A DNA stretch of 64,000 nucleotides from Selenomonas sp. (lineage in GTDB: Bacteria; Bacillota_C; Negativicutes; Selenomonadales; Selenomonadaceae), in NCBI RefSeq assembly GCF_024699275.1, contig NZ_JAILPX010000063.1, positions 1-64,000 on the forward strand, written 5' to 3'. Positions within the stretch are counted from its first letter, which is position 1; every line of letters begins with the position of its first letter. This document shows positions 35,695-44,099 of this stretch, piece by piece. A program made the position numbers and the translations under genes. The notes beneath the pieces were generated by a model. It made no database searches. It worked only from the letters and a program-made list of their open reading frames with translations, and was not told the DNA's origin.

Positions 35695-36023
35695 TTGTTC
35701 ATCGACCTTTCTGTTTTTGCCATAATTTTGCAACTCTTGCTCAATTATGTATATATTTACATGTGTCGTCTGTATTCATATTACTCCTCAATCTTTATTT
35801 TGTCAATGAGCTGTCAATAAATACATGCTTTATTGATCGGATAAGGCTGAGGGGCAGGTTTATCTTTTCGATCGTTGCCTTCAAAGTAGATAGCCTGTAG
35901 GCCTGTCGCCTCTTAGTATCATAGAGTATACTAAGTTTGAAAAAACTGTGTACTTGCTTTGTTTTCTGTTTATGTTATGCTTTTGGTATTCGTTGATAGG
36001 ATAACTGTTTTAGGGGGGAGTCC
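35695..36023. other. Intergenic region between divergent esterase genes
   Basis: 329 bases, AT-rich, no gene seen. It holds the palindrome at 35912-35935 and presumably both promoters. Confidence 0.6.
35912..35935. promoter_or_regulatory. Palindrome upstream of the esterase-UvrA2-HxlR operon
   Basis: CTTAGTAT-N8-ATACTAAG, perfect 8-bp arms, 89 bases before the 36024 gene. It has the AGTAT/ATACT look of HxlR-family operators, and an HxlR gene lies in the downstream operon. Confidence 0.5.
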
Positions 36024-36719
36024 ATGTTAAGCAAAACAAGGTTTTCTGTGGCTGGCAAAAGAATCCTTCTTTATGGAGCTGGTCATACAGCACCGTTGGT
36101 GCTCCTGCATACCGTTCAAGGTGAGGGCGAGGAGGTTTATCATGCCCTGCAGCATCTTACCCAGGAGGAGTATTCCCTGGCCCTTATTGACGGACTGGAC
36201 TGGGAAGGGGAAATGTCTCCTTGGCCCATAACGCCATTATTTAAGAAGGACAAAAACTGTACTGGTGGAGCTGATGGCTATTTAAGTGTGCTGACGGGGG
36301 AGATCTTGACGGCGATTTTGGCGGTTTTACCTCAGCCGCCTGTTTACATGGCGTTGGCAGGTTATTCTTTGGCAGGGTTATTTGCTCTTTATGCTGCCTA
36401 TCGGACAAAGCTCTTTTCCCGTCTGGCCTGCGTTTCCGGTTCCTTCTGGTATCCGGATTTTCTGGCCTATGCAGAACATCATGATCTGCTGAAAAAACCG
36501 GAAAAAATTTATTTTTCCCTGGGGGACAGGGAAGCAAAAACCAGGCATAGAATCCTGAGTACAGTGGAGGAAAATACTCGTCGGCTGGCGGCTTTTTATC
36601 ATCAGCAGGGAATTAGGACCATCTTTGAATTGAATGAAGGCAATCATTTCCAGCAGAGTGAGATGCGGACGGCTAAGGGGATTGCCTGGATGTTAACGGA
36701 TAAAGCGATAGGGAAATAA
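36024..36719 (+). CDS. Putative esterase, alpha/beta-hydrolase
   Basis: 231-residue soluble hydrolase of the Fes/IroE/EstD-like group. The nucleophile elbow is LAGYSLAGLFALY with S115; LACVSGSFWYP follows as in that group, and NEGNHF near residue 205 provides the histidine. No signal peptide, so intracellular. Siderophore-ester or xenobiotic-ester hydrolysis is possible. It is followed after 62 bases or fewer by the UvrA-like gene and is probably in one operon with it. GGGGGGAG precedes the ATG. Confidence 0.78.
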   Translation: MLSKTRFSVAGKRILLYGAGHTAPLVLLHTVQGEGEEVYHALQHLTQEEYSLALIDGLDWEGEMSPWPITPLFKKDKNCTGGADGYLSVLTGEILTAILAVLPQPPVYMALAGYSLAGLFALYAAYRTKLFSRLACVSGSFWYPDFLAYAEHHDLLKKPEKIYFSLGDREAKTRHRILSTVEENTRRLAAFYHQQGIRTIFELNEGNHFQQSEMRTAKGIAWMLTDKAIGK

Positions 36720-36781
36720 AATTGACCGTACTCGCGTATGGTTTTTTATTTGGCATTAAAGGGAAGGCAAAGGGTGAAAAG

Positions 36782-39298
36782 GTGAAACCGGATCATATTA
36801 TTGTAAGAGGTGCAAAGGTACATAATCTGAAGAATATTGATGTGGATATTCCACTGGGGAAGTTGGTAGCCATCGCTGGTGTATCCGGGTCGGGGAAGTC
36901 TTCCTTGGCGTTGGGGACGCTGTATGCCGAAGGTTCCCGGCGATATCTGGAAGCTCTATCCACTTATACCCGTCGGCGGATTACGCAGGTGGGCAAGGCC
37001 AATGTGGAAGAAATCCTTCATGTTCCCGCAGCGCTGGCATTGCACCAAAGGCCGGGCATTCCCGGGGTGCGCAGTACTTTTGGCACAGCATCGGAGCTAT
37101 TGAACAGTTTAAGGCTGCTGTTTTCCCGTTTAGGCAGCCATACCTGTCCAAATGGACATCTTTGCCCGCCTAATATGGATGTGGCATTGATGCTGCCCAC
37201 GAAATGCCCTGTCTGCGGGGAAGAGTTTTATGGCCCTGGGGCGGAGGCAATGGCTTTTAATTCTGAGGGAGCCTGTCCAAAATGTTCGGGGACAGGTATT
37301 GTGCGCACTGTGGATGAAGACACTTTGGTGCCGGATGACCGCCTTTCCATTGCTGAAGGGGCAGTGGCACCCTGGCAAACTTTGATGTGGGCATTGATGA
37401 AAGATATTGCCAAGGAAATGGGGGTGCGGACGGATGTGCCCTTTCGGGATTTAACCCCGAAGGAAAAAGATATTGTTTTTCATGGTCCTGCAGAAAAAAA
37501 ACATATCCTTTATGTCAATTCTAAGACCAATGTGGCTGCTGAGATGGATTTCACCTATTATAATGCGGTTTATACGGTGGAAAATGCTCTGGCAAAAGTC
37601 AAGGATGAAAAGGGCATGAAGCGGGTGGAGAAATTCCTGCATGAAGCCGCCTGCCCTGCCTGTCATGGTACAAGATTATCGGCGAAGGTACGTTCTACGC
37701 TATTGGCGGGAAAAAATCTGGCGGAAGTTACAGCCATGACTTTAGATGAACTTATTCCCTGGGTAAAGGCGGTGCCTGAAACGTTGCCAGCGGCTATGCG
37801 GCCTATGGCCGAAAGCATTATGGAATCGTTTTTTGACAATGCCAAACGACTAAAGGATTTAGGCTTGGGGTATTTGTCTTTGGACAGAGTCAGCAGTACA
37901 TTGTCCACGGGGGAACGCCAGCGGGTGCAGCTGGCCAGGGCTGTACGCAATGAAACCACAGGAGTACTCTACGTTTTGGATGAACCAAGTATCGGCTTGC
38001 ATCCTGCCAATGTAGAAGGTCTGCTGGGGGTAATCGACAGCCTGTTGCAGGAGGGTAATTCGGTGGTGCTGGTGGATCATGATGTGCGGGTATTGAAGCA
38101 TGCAGATTACCTGATTGAACTGGGGCCATTGGCCGGTAAAGAGGGAGGCAGTCTGCTTTTTGCCGGTGCTTTGGCGGATGTAGAAAAGAACCCGGCATCG
38201 AAGATTGCGCCGTTTCTAAGGGCAGGCGCCAATGTCGGTTGGCGCCAGAAGATAAGTGCTGAAAAACTATTTCAACAGGGAACGATAAAGCTGGAAACGA
38301 ATCCATTGCATACGGTAAAGGCGTTGGCTGTAAGGATTCCTAAAGGCCGTTTGACTGTGGTGACAGGCGTATCCGGGTCTGGCAAAACCACCATGGTACT
38401 GGAATGTCTGATTCCAGCCCTGCAGGCAGTGGCGGAAATGCGCTCTCTGCCATCGCAGGTAAAGTCCCTGGACGCTGCAGGGATATGCCGGGTCAATCTG
38501 ATTGATGCTTCGCCCATTGGCATCAATATCCGTTCTACAGTGGCTACTTATAGCGGTATATTGGATGAGCTGCGTAGGCTTTTTGCCGGGACAGCAGCCG
38601 CACAGGAACATAACTGGAAGGCGGGAGCTTTTTCCTATAATACCGGGAAACTGCGATGCCCTGCTTGTGATGGTACGGGACAGATATCTTTGGATGTGCA
38701 GTTTTTACCGGATGTGACCATTACCTGCCCGGATTGCGGCGGTAGGCGTTACAGCAAGGAGGCTGACGCCGTTGTCTGGCAGGGAAGGGGTAATGCGCGC
38801 GGATATACCCTGCCGGAAATCATGGCGATGACGGTTAAGGAAGCAATGCCCCTTTTCACCAGCTATAAAAAAATCTATGGCAAGTTATCCACCTTGAATG
38901 ATTTAGGCTTGGGCTATCTAACCTTAGGGGAAGAAACGCCGGCTCTTTCCGGTGGGGAAGCTCAGCGCTTGAAGCTGGCCAGTGAAATGGGCAAAACCCA
39001 GGATGATGCGGTATTTGTTTTTGATGAACCCACCATAGGCTTGCATCCTCTGGATGTGCAGGTCTTGCTGCAGGTTTTCGATCATCTGGTGGAGGCCGGG
39101 GCCACGGTTATCGTAATCGAGCACGATTTAGATGTAATTGTCCACGCGGATTATATTCTGGATATGGGGCCGGAAGGGGGCGAAAAGGGCGGCCGTATTG
39201 TGGCCTGTGGCACGCCGGAAGAGGTGGCTGAACATACAGTCAGCATCACTGGCCGCTACATTGCCCAGGAAATCATGTCGGATAGCCGTAATGGATAG
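36782..39298 (+). CDS. Class II UvrA paralogue (UvrA2/DrrC-like ABC ATPase)
   Basis: ABC ATPase of about 838 residues in the UvrA family. It has two ATPase modules: Walker A GVSGSGKSS and GVSGSGKTT, signatures LSTGERQR and LSGGEAQR, and Walker B VLYVLDEPSIGLHP and FVFDEPTIGLHP. Zinc fingers are at CPVC...CPKC and CPAC...CPDC. It is shorter than housekeeping UvrA (about 940) and seems to lack the UvrB-binding insert, typical of class II forms tied to resistance against DNA-binding compounds. GTG 36782 gives the family start KPDHIIVRGAKVHNLKNI with AAAGGG upstream; TTG 36722 is the longer option. Confidence 0.9.
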   Translation: MKPDHIIVRGAKVHNLKNIDVDIPLGKLVAIAGVSGSGKSSLALGTLYAEGSRRYLEALSTYTRRRITQVGKANVEEILHVPAALALHQRPGIPGVRSTFGTASELLNSLRLLFSRLGSHTCPNGHLCPPNMDVALMLPTKCPVCGEEFYGPGAEAMAFNSEGACPKCSGTGIVRTVDEDTLVPDDRLSIAEGAVAPWQTLMWALMKDIAKEMGVRTDVPFRDLTPKEKDIVFHGPAEKKHILYVNSKTNVAAEMDFTYYNAVYTVENALAKVKDEKGMKRVEKFLHEAACPACHGTRLSAKVRSTLLAGKNLAEVTAMTLDELIPWVKAVPETLPAAMRPMAESIMESFFDNAKRLKDLGLGYLSLDRVSSTLSTGERQRVQLARAVRNETTGVLYVLDEPSIGLHPANVEGLLGVIDSLLQEGNSVVLVDHDVRVLKHADYLIELGPLAGKEGGSLLFAGALADVEKNPASKIAPFLRAGANVGWRQKISAEKLFQQGTIKLETNPLHTVKALAVRIPKGRLTVVTGVSGSGKTTMVLECLIPALQAVAEMRSLPSQVKSLDAAGICRVNLIDASPIGINIRSTVATYSGILDELRRLFAGTAAAQEHNWKAGAFSYNTGKLRCPACDGTGQISLDVQFLPDVTITCPDCGGRRYSKEADAVVWQGRGNARGYTLPEIMAMTVKEAMPLFTSYKKIYGKLSTLNDLGLGYLTLGEETPALSGGEAQRLKLASEMGKTQDDAVFVFDEPTIGLHPLDVQVLLQVFDHLVEAGATVIVIEHDLDVIVHADYILDMGPEGGEKGGRIVACGTPEEVAEHTVSITGRYIAQEIMSDSRNG

Positions 39299-39331
39299 AT
39301 GTATTTTGGAGGATGTTCAGGAGGTGTAAAC

Positions 39332-39736
39332 GTGGCAAACCAGCAAACGAAATACATGAGTTATGAGGAATACCTGATGAAGGTAAAGGAGGGAATCGTA
39401 ACGGATTTAGGGCATTGTCCGGTAACGCCGTTATTGGTCATGTTGCAGGGACGCTGGAAATCTCAAATCCTGTACGAGTTGTGTATTTATGACAACGTGC
39501 GTTTTGGCCAGTTCAAAAAAGATCTGCCGGGGATTACCAACACCATGCTGACTAAAAGCCTGCGGGAATTGGAGGAAGATGGGCTGGTGCACCGGGAACA
39601 GTTTAACGAAGTGCCGCCCCATGTGGAGTATTCCTTGTCTGAAATGGGGCGGGATTTACTGCCGGTATTCTATGCCATCATGAACTGGGGCTTCAAGTAT
39701 GAAAAGGAACTTTATGAAGCCAGGGACGATAAGTGA
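39332..39736 (+). CDS. HxlR-family transcriptional regulator
   Basis: Winged-helix regulator of about 134 residues. HCPVTPLLVMLQGRWKSQIL is the family opening, with the cysteine that senses electrophiles or oxidants in relatives such as YodB; GITNTMLTKSLRELEEDGLV is the recognition region. GTG 39332 follows AGGAGGTG by four or five bases. Located directly after the UvrA2 gene, it probably controls that operon in response to a reactive or DNA-damaging compound. It overlaps no gene; rarA begins two bases after its stop. Confidence 0.9.
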   Translation: MANQQTKYMSYEEYLMKVKEGIVTDLGHCPVTPLLVMLQGRWKSQILYELCIYDNVRFGQFKKDLPGITNTMLTKSLRELEEDGLVHREQFNEVPPHVEYSLSEMGRDLLPVFYAIMNWGFKYEKELYEARDDK

Positions 39737-39738
39737 TT

Positions 39739-41070
39739 ATGGAACAGTCATCATTGTTTAGTAAAACGCTGCCGGAACCGCTGGCGGCGAGAATCAGGCC
39801 GCGGACGTTGGAGGAGATTGCCGGACAAGAGCATTTATTGGGGCAGGGAAAGGTTCTGCGCAGGTTGATCGAACAGGATCGTATTTCCTCGATGATCTTT
39901 TGGGGTCCCCCGGGGGTGGGAAAAACCACTCTGGCTGGTGTGATTGCCCGGATGACTAAGGCCAGATTCATCAATTTTTCGGCAGTGACCAGTGGCATCA
40001 AGGAAATTCGGGAAGTGATGAAAAAAGCGGAAAATAATCGTCTTTATGGTGAACAGACCATTGTTTTTGTGGATGAAATCCATCGCTTCAATAAGGCGCA
40101 GCAGGATGCTTTTTTACCCTTTGTGGAAAAGGGCAGCATTATTCTTATTGGTGCCACCACGGAAAATCCTTCCTTTGAAGTCAATGGAGCATTGCTTTCC
40201 CGATGTAAGGTCTTTGTTTTGAAGGCTTTGGGGGAGCAGGATATTGCCGGTCTGTTAAAACGGGCTCTGGCAGATGAACGTGGCTTTGGCGGACAGAAGG
40301 TCACCATGGCGGAGGATTTACTGCAAAAACTGGCTGTTTTCGCCAATGGCGATGCCCGTAAGGCGTTGTCCCTACTGGAAATGGCGATTCTTAATGGGGA
40401 AATTGCAAAGGATGGTACTATAGAGGTTACTCAGGAAAATGTGGAACAGTGTACTTCCCGTAAATTCATGTTGTATGATAAGGATGGGGAGGAACATTAT
40501 AATATCATTTCCGCTTTACATAAGTCTATGCGCAATTCAGATCCGGATGCAGCTGTGTATTGGCTGGCGCGTATGCTGGAGGGCGGTGAAGATCCACTCT
40601 ATGTGGCCCGGCGTATTACCCGCTTTGCCAGTGAGGATATCGGTCTTGCCGATCCCAGAGCCTTGGAAATCGCGGTGGCGGCTTATCAGGCCTGTCACTA
40701 TATTGGTATGCCGGAGTGTACAGTGCACTTGACGCAAGCGGTGGTTTATATGTCCCTGGCACCTAAGTCTAATGCGCTCTATATAGCTTATGGTATGGCA
40801 CGGAAAGATGCCCAGGAACGTATGGCAGAACCGGTGCCGCTGCATTTGCGTAATGCGCCGACTAAGCTGATGAAGGAGTTGGAGTACGGCAAAGGCTATC
40901 AGTATGCCCACGATATGGCAGACAAGCTTACGAATATGGAATGCATGCCGGAGTCCCTGAAAGGCCGCAGTTATTATCATCCGACCAATGAAGGTGCAGA
41001 AGGTCGTTTTGCCCAACGCTTGCGGGATATAAAGGCTTGGAAAAGGCAACATAAAGAAGAGGGGCTTTAG
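39739..41070 (+). CDS. rarA: Replication-associated recombination protein RarA (MgsA)
   Basis: AAA+ ATPase of about 443 residues acting at stalled replication forks. RPRTLEEIAGQEHLLG is the family N-terminus; Walker A is WGPPGVGKTTLA, Walker B FVDEIHRFNKAQQD, sensor ATTENPSFEVN, and the C-terminal part with PTNEGAEGRFAQRL forms the tetramer domain. ATG 39739 is preferred; a GTG at 39733 overlaps the HxlR stop. A terminator follows. Confidence 0.95.
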   Translation: MEQSSLFSKTLPEPLAARIRPRTLEEIAGQEHLLGQGKVLRRLIEQDRISSMIFWGPPGVGKTTLAGVIARMTKARFINFSAVTSGIKEIREVMKKAENNRLYGEQTIVFVDEIHRFNKAQQDAFLPFVEKGSIILIGATTENPSFEVNGALLSRCKVFVLKALGEQDIAGLLKRALADERGFGGQKVTMAEDLLQKLAVFANGDARKALSLLEMAILNGEIAKDGTIEVTQENVEQCTSRKFMLYDKDGEEHYNIISALHKSMRNSDPDAAVYWLARMLEGGEDPLYVARRITRFASEDIGLADPRALEIAVAAYQACHYIGMPECTVHLTQAVVYMSLAPKSNALYIAYGMARKDAQERMAEPVPLHLRNAPTKLMKELEYGKGYQYAHDMADKLTNMECMPESLKGRSYYHPTNEGAEGRFAQRLRDIKAWKRQHKEEGL

Positions 41071-41083
41071 AATAAACGTCAAG

Positions 41084-41118
41084 AGATGTATGGTTGAACA
41101 GGCGATACATCTTTTTTT
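41084..41118 (+). terminator. Terminator after rarA
   Basis: AGATGTAT / ATACATCT with a 13-base loop, then seven T. Confidence 0.8.
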
Positions 41119-41119
41119 G

Positions 41120-41186
41120 TTGTAATCATTGACATTACAGCGAAAAGATGATATTTTTTATTGTAATCAATAAAGTTATAACGAAA
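41120..41186. repeat. Two degenerate 26-bp direct repeats before the cupin gene
   Basis: TTGTAATCA-led units at 41120-41145 and 41161-41186 share about 19 of 26 bases, including a common CGAAA end, and start 41 bases apart (about four helical turns). The first also contains the inverted repeat TGTAAT-N7-ATTACA. Probable operator pair; the Rrf2 gene downstream is the nearest candidate factor. Confidence 0.5.
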
Positions 41187-41216
41187 TATTACTTGTGTAT
41201 CCAGGAGGAATGGAAA

Positions 41217-41573
41217 ATGGCTAATTTCAGTAAAATCAGTGTGTCCAATGAGGCGCGGACGGAATTGCATGACCAGTTGCATTTGACGGGAGCGGAGATC
41301 AGTGTCAACAACATGCCGGCCGGAGCCAGCGTTCCCTTTGTACATTATCACAAGAAAAATGAGGAAATCTATTTTATTACTGCAGGTACGGGTAAAGCGG
41401 TAATCGACGGTGAAGACGTGGAGTTGGCAGCCGGCGATTGGCTGCGCATTGCACCGGCTGCCCGCCGCCAGTTCTTTGCGGGAGCTCATGAAGGTCTTAG
41501 TTATGTTTGCATTCAAGTACGGGAAAACTCCTTGGAGGAATATACCGCTGCTGATGCAGGTATTGAACAGTAA
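41217..41573 (+). CDS. Small cupin-domain protein
   Basis: Single-domain cupin of 118 residues. HYHKKNEEIYFITAGTGKAVIDG carries the metal-binding first motif (HxH, E), and LAAGDWLRIAPAARRQF the second, in which the usual histidine is not obvious. Function unknown; such proteins serve as small dioxygenases, isomerases or binding proteins. ATG 41217 follows AGGAGG by eight bases. It is followed by a terminator and then the Rrf2 gene. Confidence 0.82.
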   Translation: MANFSKISVSNEARTELHDQLHLTGAEISVNNMPAGASVPFVHYHKKNEEIYFITAGTGKAVIDGEDVELAAGDWLRIAPAARRQFFAGAHEGLSYVCIQVRENSLEEYTAADAGIEQ

Positions 41574-41586
41574 AACGTGATTGACA

Positions 41587-41631
41587 AAAACAGGCTCATT
41601 GTAATACCATGTATCACAATGAGCCTGTTTT
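41587..41631 (+). terminator. Terminator/attenuator between cupin and Rrf2 genes
   Basis: AAAACAGGCTCATTGT / ACAATGAGCCTGTTTT, perfect 16-bp stem with a 13-base loop. Confidence 0.85.
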
Positions 41632-41650
41632 GGTTAAAGGAGCGGAGTTT

Positions 41651-42085
41651 ATGCAATTTTCTTTTCGCATGCCGGTAGCAGTGCAAGTCCTGCTGTGCAT
41701 TGCAGAATTTGGTGGTGTGGTAAAGGCGACCTCTACGTTTTTAGCATCCAGTGTTCAGGTCAATCCCGTGATTATCCGTAAGACCTTGGGTCAGTTAAAA
41801 ACAGCAGGTTTGGTGGAGGTGGCTGCCGGTGTCGGCGGAGCAAAGCTTTTGAAAGCCCCTCAGGACATCACATTGCAGGAAGTATTTCAGGCTGTAGAAG
41901 AGGATGAAGATTTATTTCATATTCAGGATGATCCCAATCCTAAGTGTCCGATAGGGCGCAATATTCAGCAGGTGCTGGGGAAACGGCTGGCACTGGTAAA
42001 AAAGAACATGTTGGCTGATTTAGCGCGGATTACTTTGGCAGATTTATTGGCGGATATCCGTGAAGTAGAACAGGAGAAAAAATGA
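41651..42085 (+). CDS. Rrf2-family transcriptional regulator
   Basis: Winged-helix regulator of 144 residues. MPVAVQVLLCIAEFGG and SSVQVNPVIIRKTLGQLKTA form the HTH, VEVAAGVGGAKLLKAPQDIT the wing. The three-cysteine cluster loop of IscR/NsrR is absent; a single cysteine in PNPKCPIGRNI remains, as in CymR/YwnA-type members, so it probably does not carry an Fe-S cluster. ATG 41651 follows AAAGGAG. Its stop overlaps the next ORF as ATGA. Confidence 0.88.
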   Translation: MQFSFRMPVAVQVLLCIAEFGGVVKATSTFLASSVQVNPVIIRKTLGQLKTAGLVEVAAGVGGAKLLKAPQDITLQEVFQAVEEDEDLFHIQDDPNPKCPIGRNIQQVLGKRLALVKKNMLADLARITLADLLADIREVEQEKK

Positions 42086-42306
42086 TTACCGTATCGGAAT
42101 TGAAAGCCGGAGTAATCTTCGGCGATAATGAACAGGATGAATATGTGTACATGCCAGCCAGTGAAATCGGCGTAGATCATCCATTATGTGTCTATGAGAA
42201 TGCCGGGCAGCGAAGTGATGTGGATTTGGAGGAGGCCTTGCGGCTGATTCGCGTAAGGGCCCTGAGGGCAACAAGACATCCCGTTTTGGGGAGCAGTTCC
42301 TGTTAA
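42082..42306 (+). CDS. Small protein of unknown function
   Basis: 74-residue protein overlapping the Rrf2 gene by four bases, so translationally coupled. It starts MITVSELKAGVIFGDNEQDE and has no signal peptide. One cysteine is central and one is the last residue. No family recognised. The last 25 residues (RVRALRATRHPVLGSSSC) are basic and could be noise from a shifted end. Confidence 0.5.
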   Translation: MITVSELKAGVIFGDNEQDEYVYMPASEIGVDHPLCVYENAGQRSDVDLEEALRLIRVRALRATRHPVLGSSSC

Positions 42307-42324
42307 TTTTTCCATTAGGGAATA

Positions 42325-42352
42325 TTGACAAGTGAAGAAAAATCCTTATAAT
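42325..42352 (+). promoter_or_regulatory. Promoter of the marR operon
   Basis: TTGACA (42325-42330), 16-base spacer, TATAAT (42347-42352). Near-perfect sigma-70-type promoter, directly upstream of the palindromic operator. Confidence 0.85.
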
Positions 42353-42358
42353 GTATAA

Positions 42359-42378
42359 ATAGTTAGCCAACTAACTAT
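42359..42378. promoter_or_regulatory. Operator palindrome upstream of marR
   Basis: ATAGTTAG-CCAA-CTAACTAT, perfect 8-bp arms, starting six bases after the -10 box, over the likely start of transcription. A related palindrome lies before hlyD. Fits MarR autorepression. Confidence 0.75.
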
Positions 42379-42458
42379 AGTGAACATGAAGAGTAGAACA
42401 GGCGGTGCGTATATTTTCCGCCTCAAATGGCCAAAAGGCGTTACAAATAGAAGGTGAC

Positions 42459-42947
42459 ATGATGAAACGGGAGATGATCCCTACTTTTGATGAGTTGGAG
42501 CGGCATAAAAAAATGGTGCCGGAGATAAATCCGGCTGCTGTTTTGGCTATGTTGAGTATCAAGAATGCCAGTGAGAAAATTCAGCAATCCATATTGGACA
42601 TACTGCAACGGGAATATCACTTGTCGGAGGGGAAATTCTGTACCCTGTTGGTCATTCATCAGCATGGGAAGCAGGGAATAGCGCCTTCGGAACTGGCTTC
42701 TAAAGTGGGCGTGACCCGGGCCACAATCAGCAATATGCTGCAGCGCATGGAGCGTGACGGGTTGGTAAATATCCGTCCCGCGGCGCAGGATGGGCGGGCT
42801 AAGGTGGTTCACTTGACGAAATCCGGTGGTGATTTTATGGAAGAAATCCTGCCGCCGCATTACCTGCGTGTCAGCAGATTGATGGAGAAGCTGACGGAAG
42901 AGGAGCAGAAAGAACTGATTTTATTATTGGAAAAATTAAGTGCCTAG
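42459..42947 (+). CDS. MarR-family transcriptional regulator
   Basis: Winged-helix repressor of about 162 residues. The HTH is GIAPSELASKVGVTRATISN, the wing DGLVNIRPAAQDGRAKVVHL. ATG 42459 (followed by a second ATG) has GAAGGTG upstream; the longer GTG frame from 42405 runs through it. It precedes the HlyD/ABC-2 export genes and probably represses them until a small aromatic or other ligand binds, as is common for MarR proteins. Two matching palindromes support autoregulation. Confidence 0.9.
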   Translation: MMKREMIPTFDELERHKKMVPEINPAAVLAMLSIKNASEKIQQSILDILQREYHLSEGKFCTLLVIHQHGKQGIAPSELASKVGVTRATISNMLQRMERDGLVNIRPAAQDGRAKVVHLTKSGGDFMEEILPPHYLRVSRLMEKLTEEEQKELILLLEKLSA

Positions 42948-42960
42948 AGCACTTATTTTT
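42937..42960 (+). terminator. Short terminator/attenuator at the end of marR
   Basis: TAAGTGC-CTAGA-GCACTTA followed by five T; a 7-bp stem that includes the marR stop. Probably partial termination between marR and hlyD. Confidence 0.6.
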
Positions 42961-42963
42961 AGA

Positions 42964-42990
42964 TTAATAGTTAGCTAGAAAACTAATTAA
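42964..42990. promoter_or_regulatory. Second MarR-like operator before hlyD
   Basis: Imperfect palindrome containing ATAGTTAG and AACTAATTAA, sharing the AGTTAG/CTAA half-sites of the marR operator, 15 bases before the hlyD start. Confidence 0.55.
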
Positions 42991-43004
42991 GGAGAGATTG
43001 GGGA

Positions 43005-44099
43005 ATGAACACGAAACAGAAAGCCATGCGTACGGGAATGGCCTTTATTGCCTTATTGATTATTGGCGGCTTGGTTCTGATGTACAAGGGAAATGATGCC
43101 CTGGTGTTGGCTATGGAAAAGAAAGAAGGTATCCTCACGGCTGAACAGGTGAAACTGTCCTTTGATTCCGTCAGCGGGCGGCTCATAAAGGAAGGCGTCA
43201 AGGAGGGGGATATGGTCAAGAAGGGCGATGTGATCATGGAACTGGATTCCACCGACACGGACCTTTCCATTGCCAAAATCAAGACACAAATTGCCCAGAT
43301 GGAAGCACAAATTGCTTCTACCAGTGGCACTCAGGGAATCAATTATTTGAAGGCTGATACGGATGAAAGCCAGAGTTACCGGGGAATTGACCAGCAGCAG
43401 GCCGCTGTTCAATCTGCAAATGTTAGTTTGAAAAATGCTCAGCTGGATTATAACCGTAAGGTAGCGTTGGTTCAGGCGGGGGCGATTTCGCAATCGCAGC
43501 TGGATGACGCGGAGATGACCCTGAATGTGGCCAAGTCTAATGTGGAACAGCAAAAACAGCTGTTGCGTAAATTGACAGCGGCTGCCAATGGCAGCGGTAC
43601 GGATAGTATCGCCCAGGAACGCTTGGCTGCAGCCAATATGGCCAATGATGTGGAATCCCTGCGCCAGCAGAAGGCTGCCTTGGAAGTACAATTGAAGGAA
43701 TTGGAGGTAGCTAAGGAACGGTTGACGCTGCGTGCGCCAGAGGATGGTAAAATCTTGAAAGTTCTAGCCAAGGAAGGCGAGATGATTTCTCCATCGACCC
43801 CTGTGGTGCTGATGGAAAGCAACCGCAGCTATTATGATATCTACGTCAGTGAAAAGCAGGCTGCCCATATCCAGGAAGGCATGGAAATTACCGGTGTAAC
43901 CGTAGCTGGAGAGAAAGAGGTCAGTGGTACCGTCCGCCTGTTGACTCAGGCACCAGGATTTGCCGATCTCAAACAGTCCCGGGAAAAGGGTCAATCCGAT
44001 CTTTCGGCTTTTCAGGTACGGATTTATGTGGATAAACAGGATGGCATTTTACCAGGTATGACAATTGGGGTGAAAGACAGTGAATTCACTAAGAGATGA
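43005..44099 (+). CDS. HlyD-family membrane fusion/secretion protein
   Basis: Periplasmic adaptor of 364 residues for an export pump. One N-terminal anchor (about 9-27), a lipoyl half (VSGRLIKEGVKEGDMVKKGD), a long coiled coil (about 85-235), second lipoyl half (APEDGKILKVLAKEGEMIS) and beta-barrel (RVYVD-like end). The 3' end overlaps the ABC-2 permease by 20 bases. Such adaptors imply a second membrane or thick wall to span; in Negativicutes it fits the outer membrane. Confidence 0.92.
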   Translation: MNTKQKAMRTGMAFIALLIIGGLVLMYKGNDALVLAMEKKEGILTAEQVKLSFDSVSGRLIKEGVKEGDMVKKGDVIMELDSTDTDLSIAKIKTQIAQMEAQIASTSGTQGINYLKADTDESQSYRGIDQQQAAVQSANVSLKNAQLDYNRKVALVQAGAISQSQLDDAEMTLNVAKSNVEQQKQLLRKLTAAANGSGTDSIAQERLAAANMANDVESLRQQKAALEVQLKELEVAKERLTLRAPEDGKILKVLAKEGEMISPSTPVVLMESNRSYYDIYVSEKQAAHIQEGMEITGVTVAGEKEVSGTVRLLTQAPGFADLKQSREKGQSDLSAFQVRIYVDKQDGILPGMTIGVKDSEFTKR

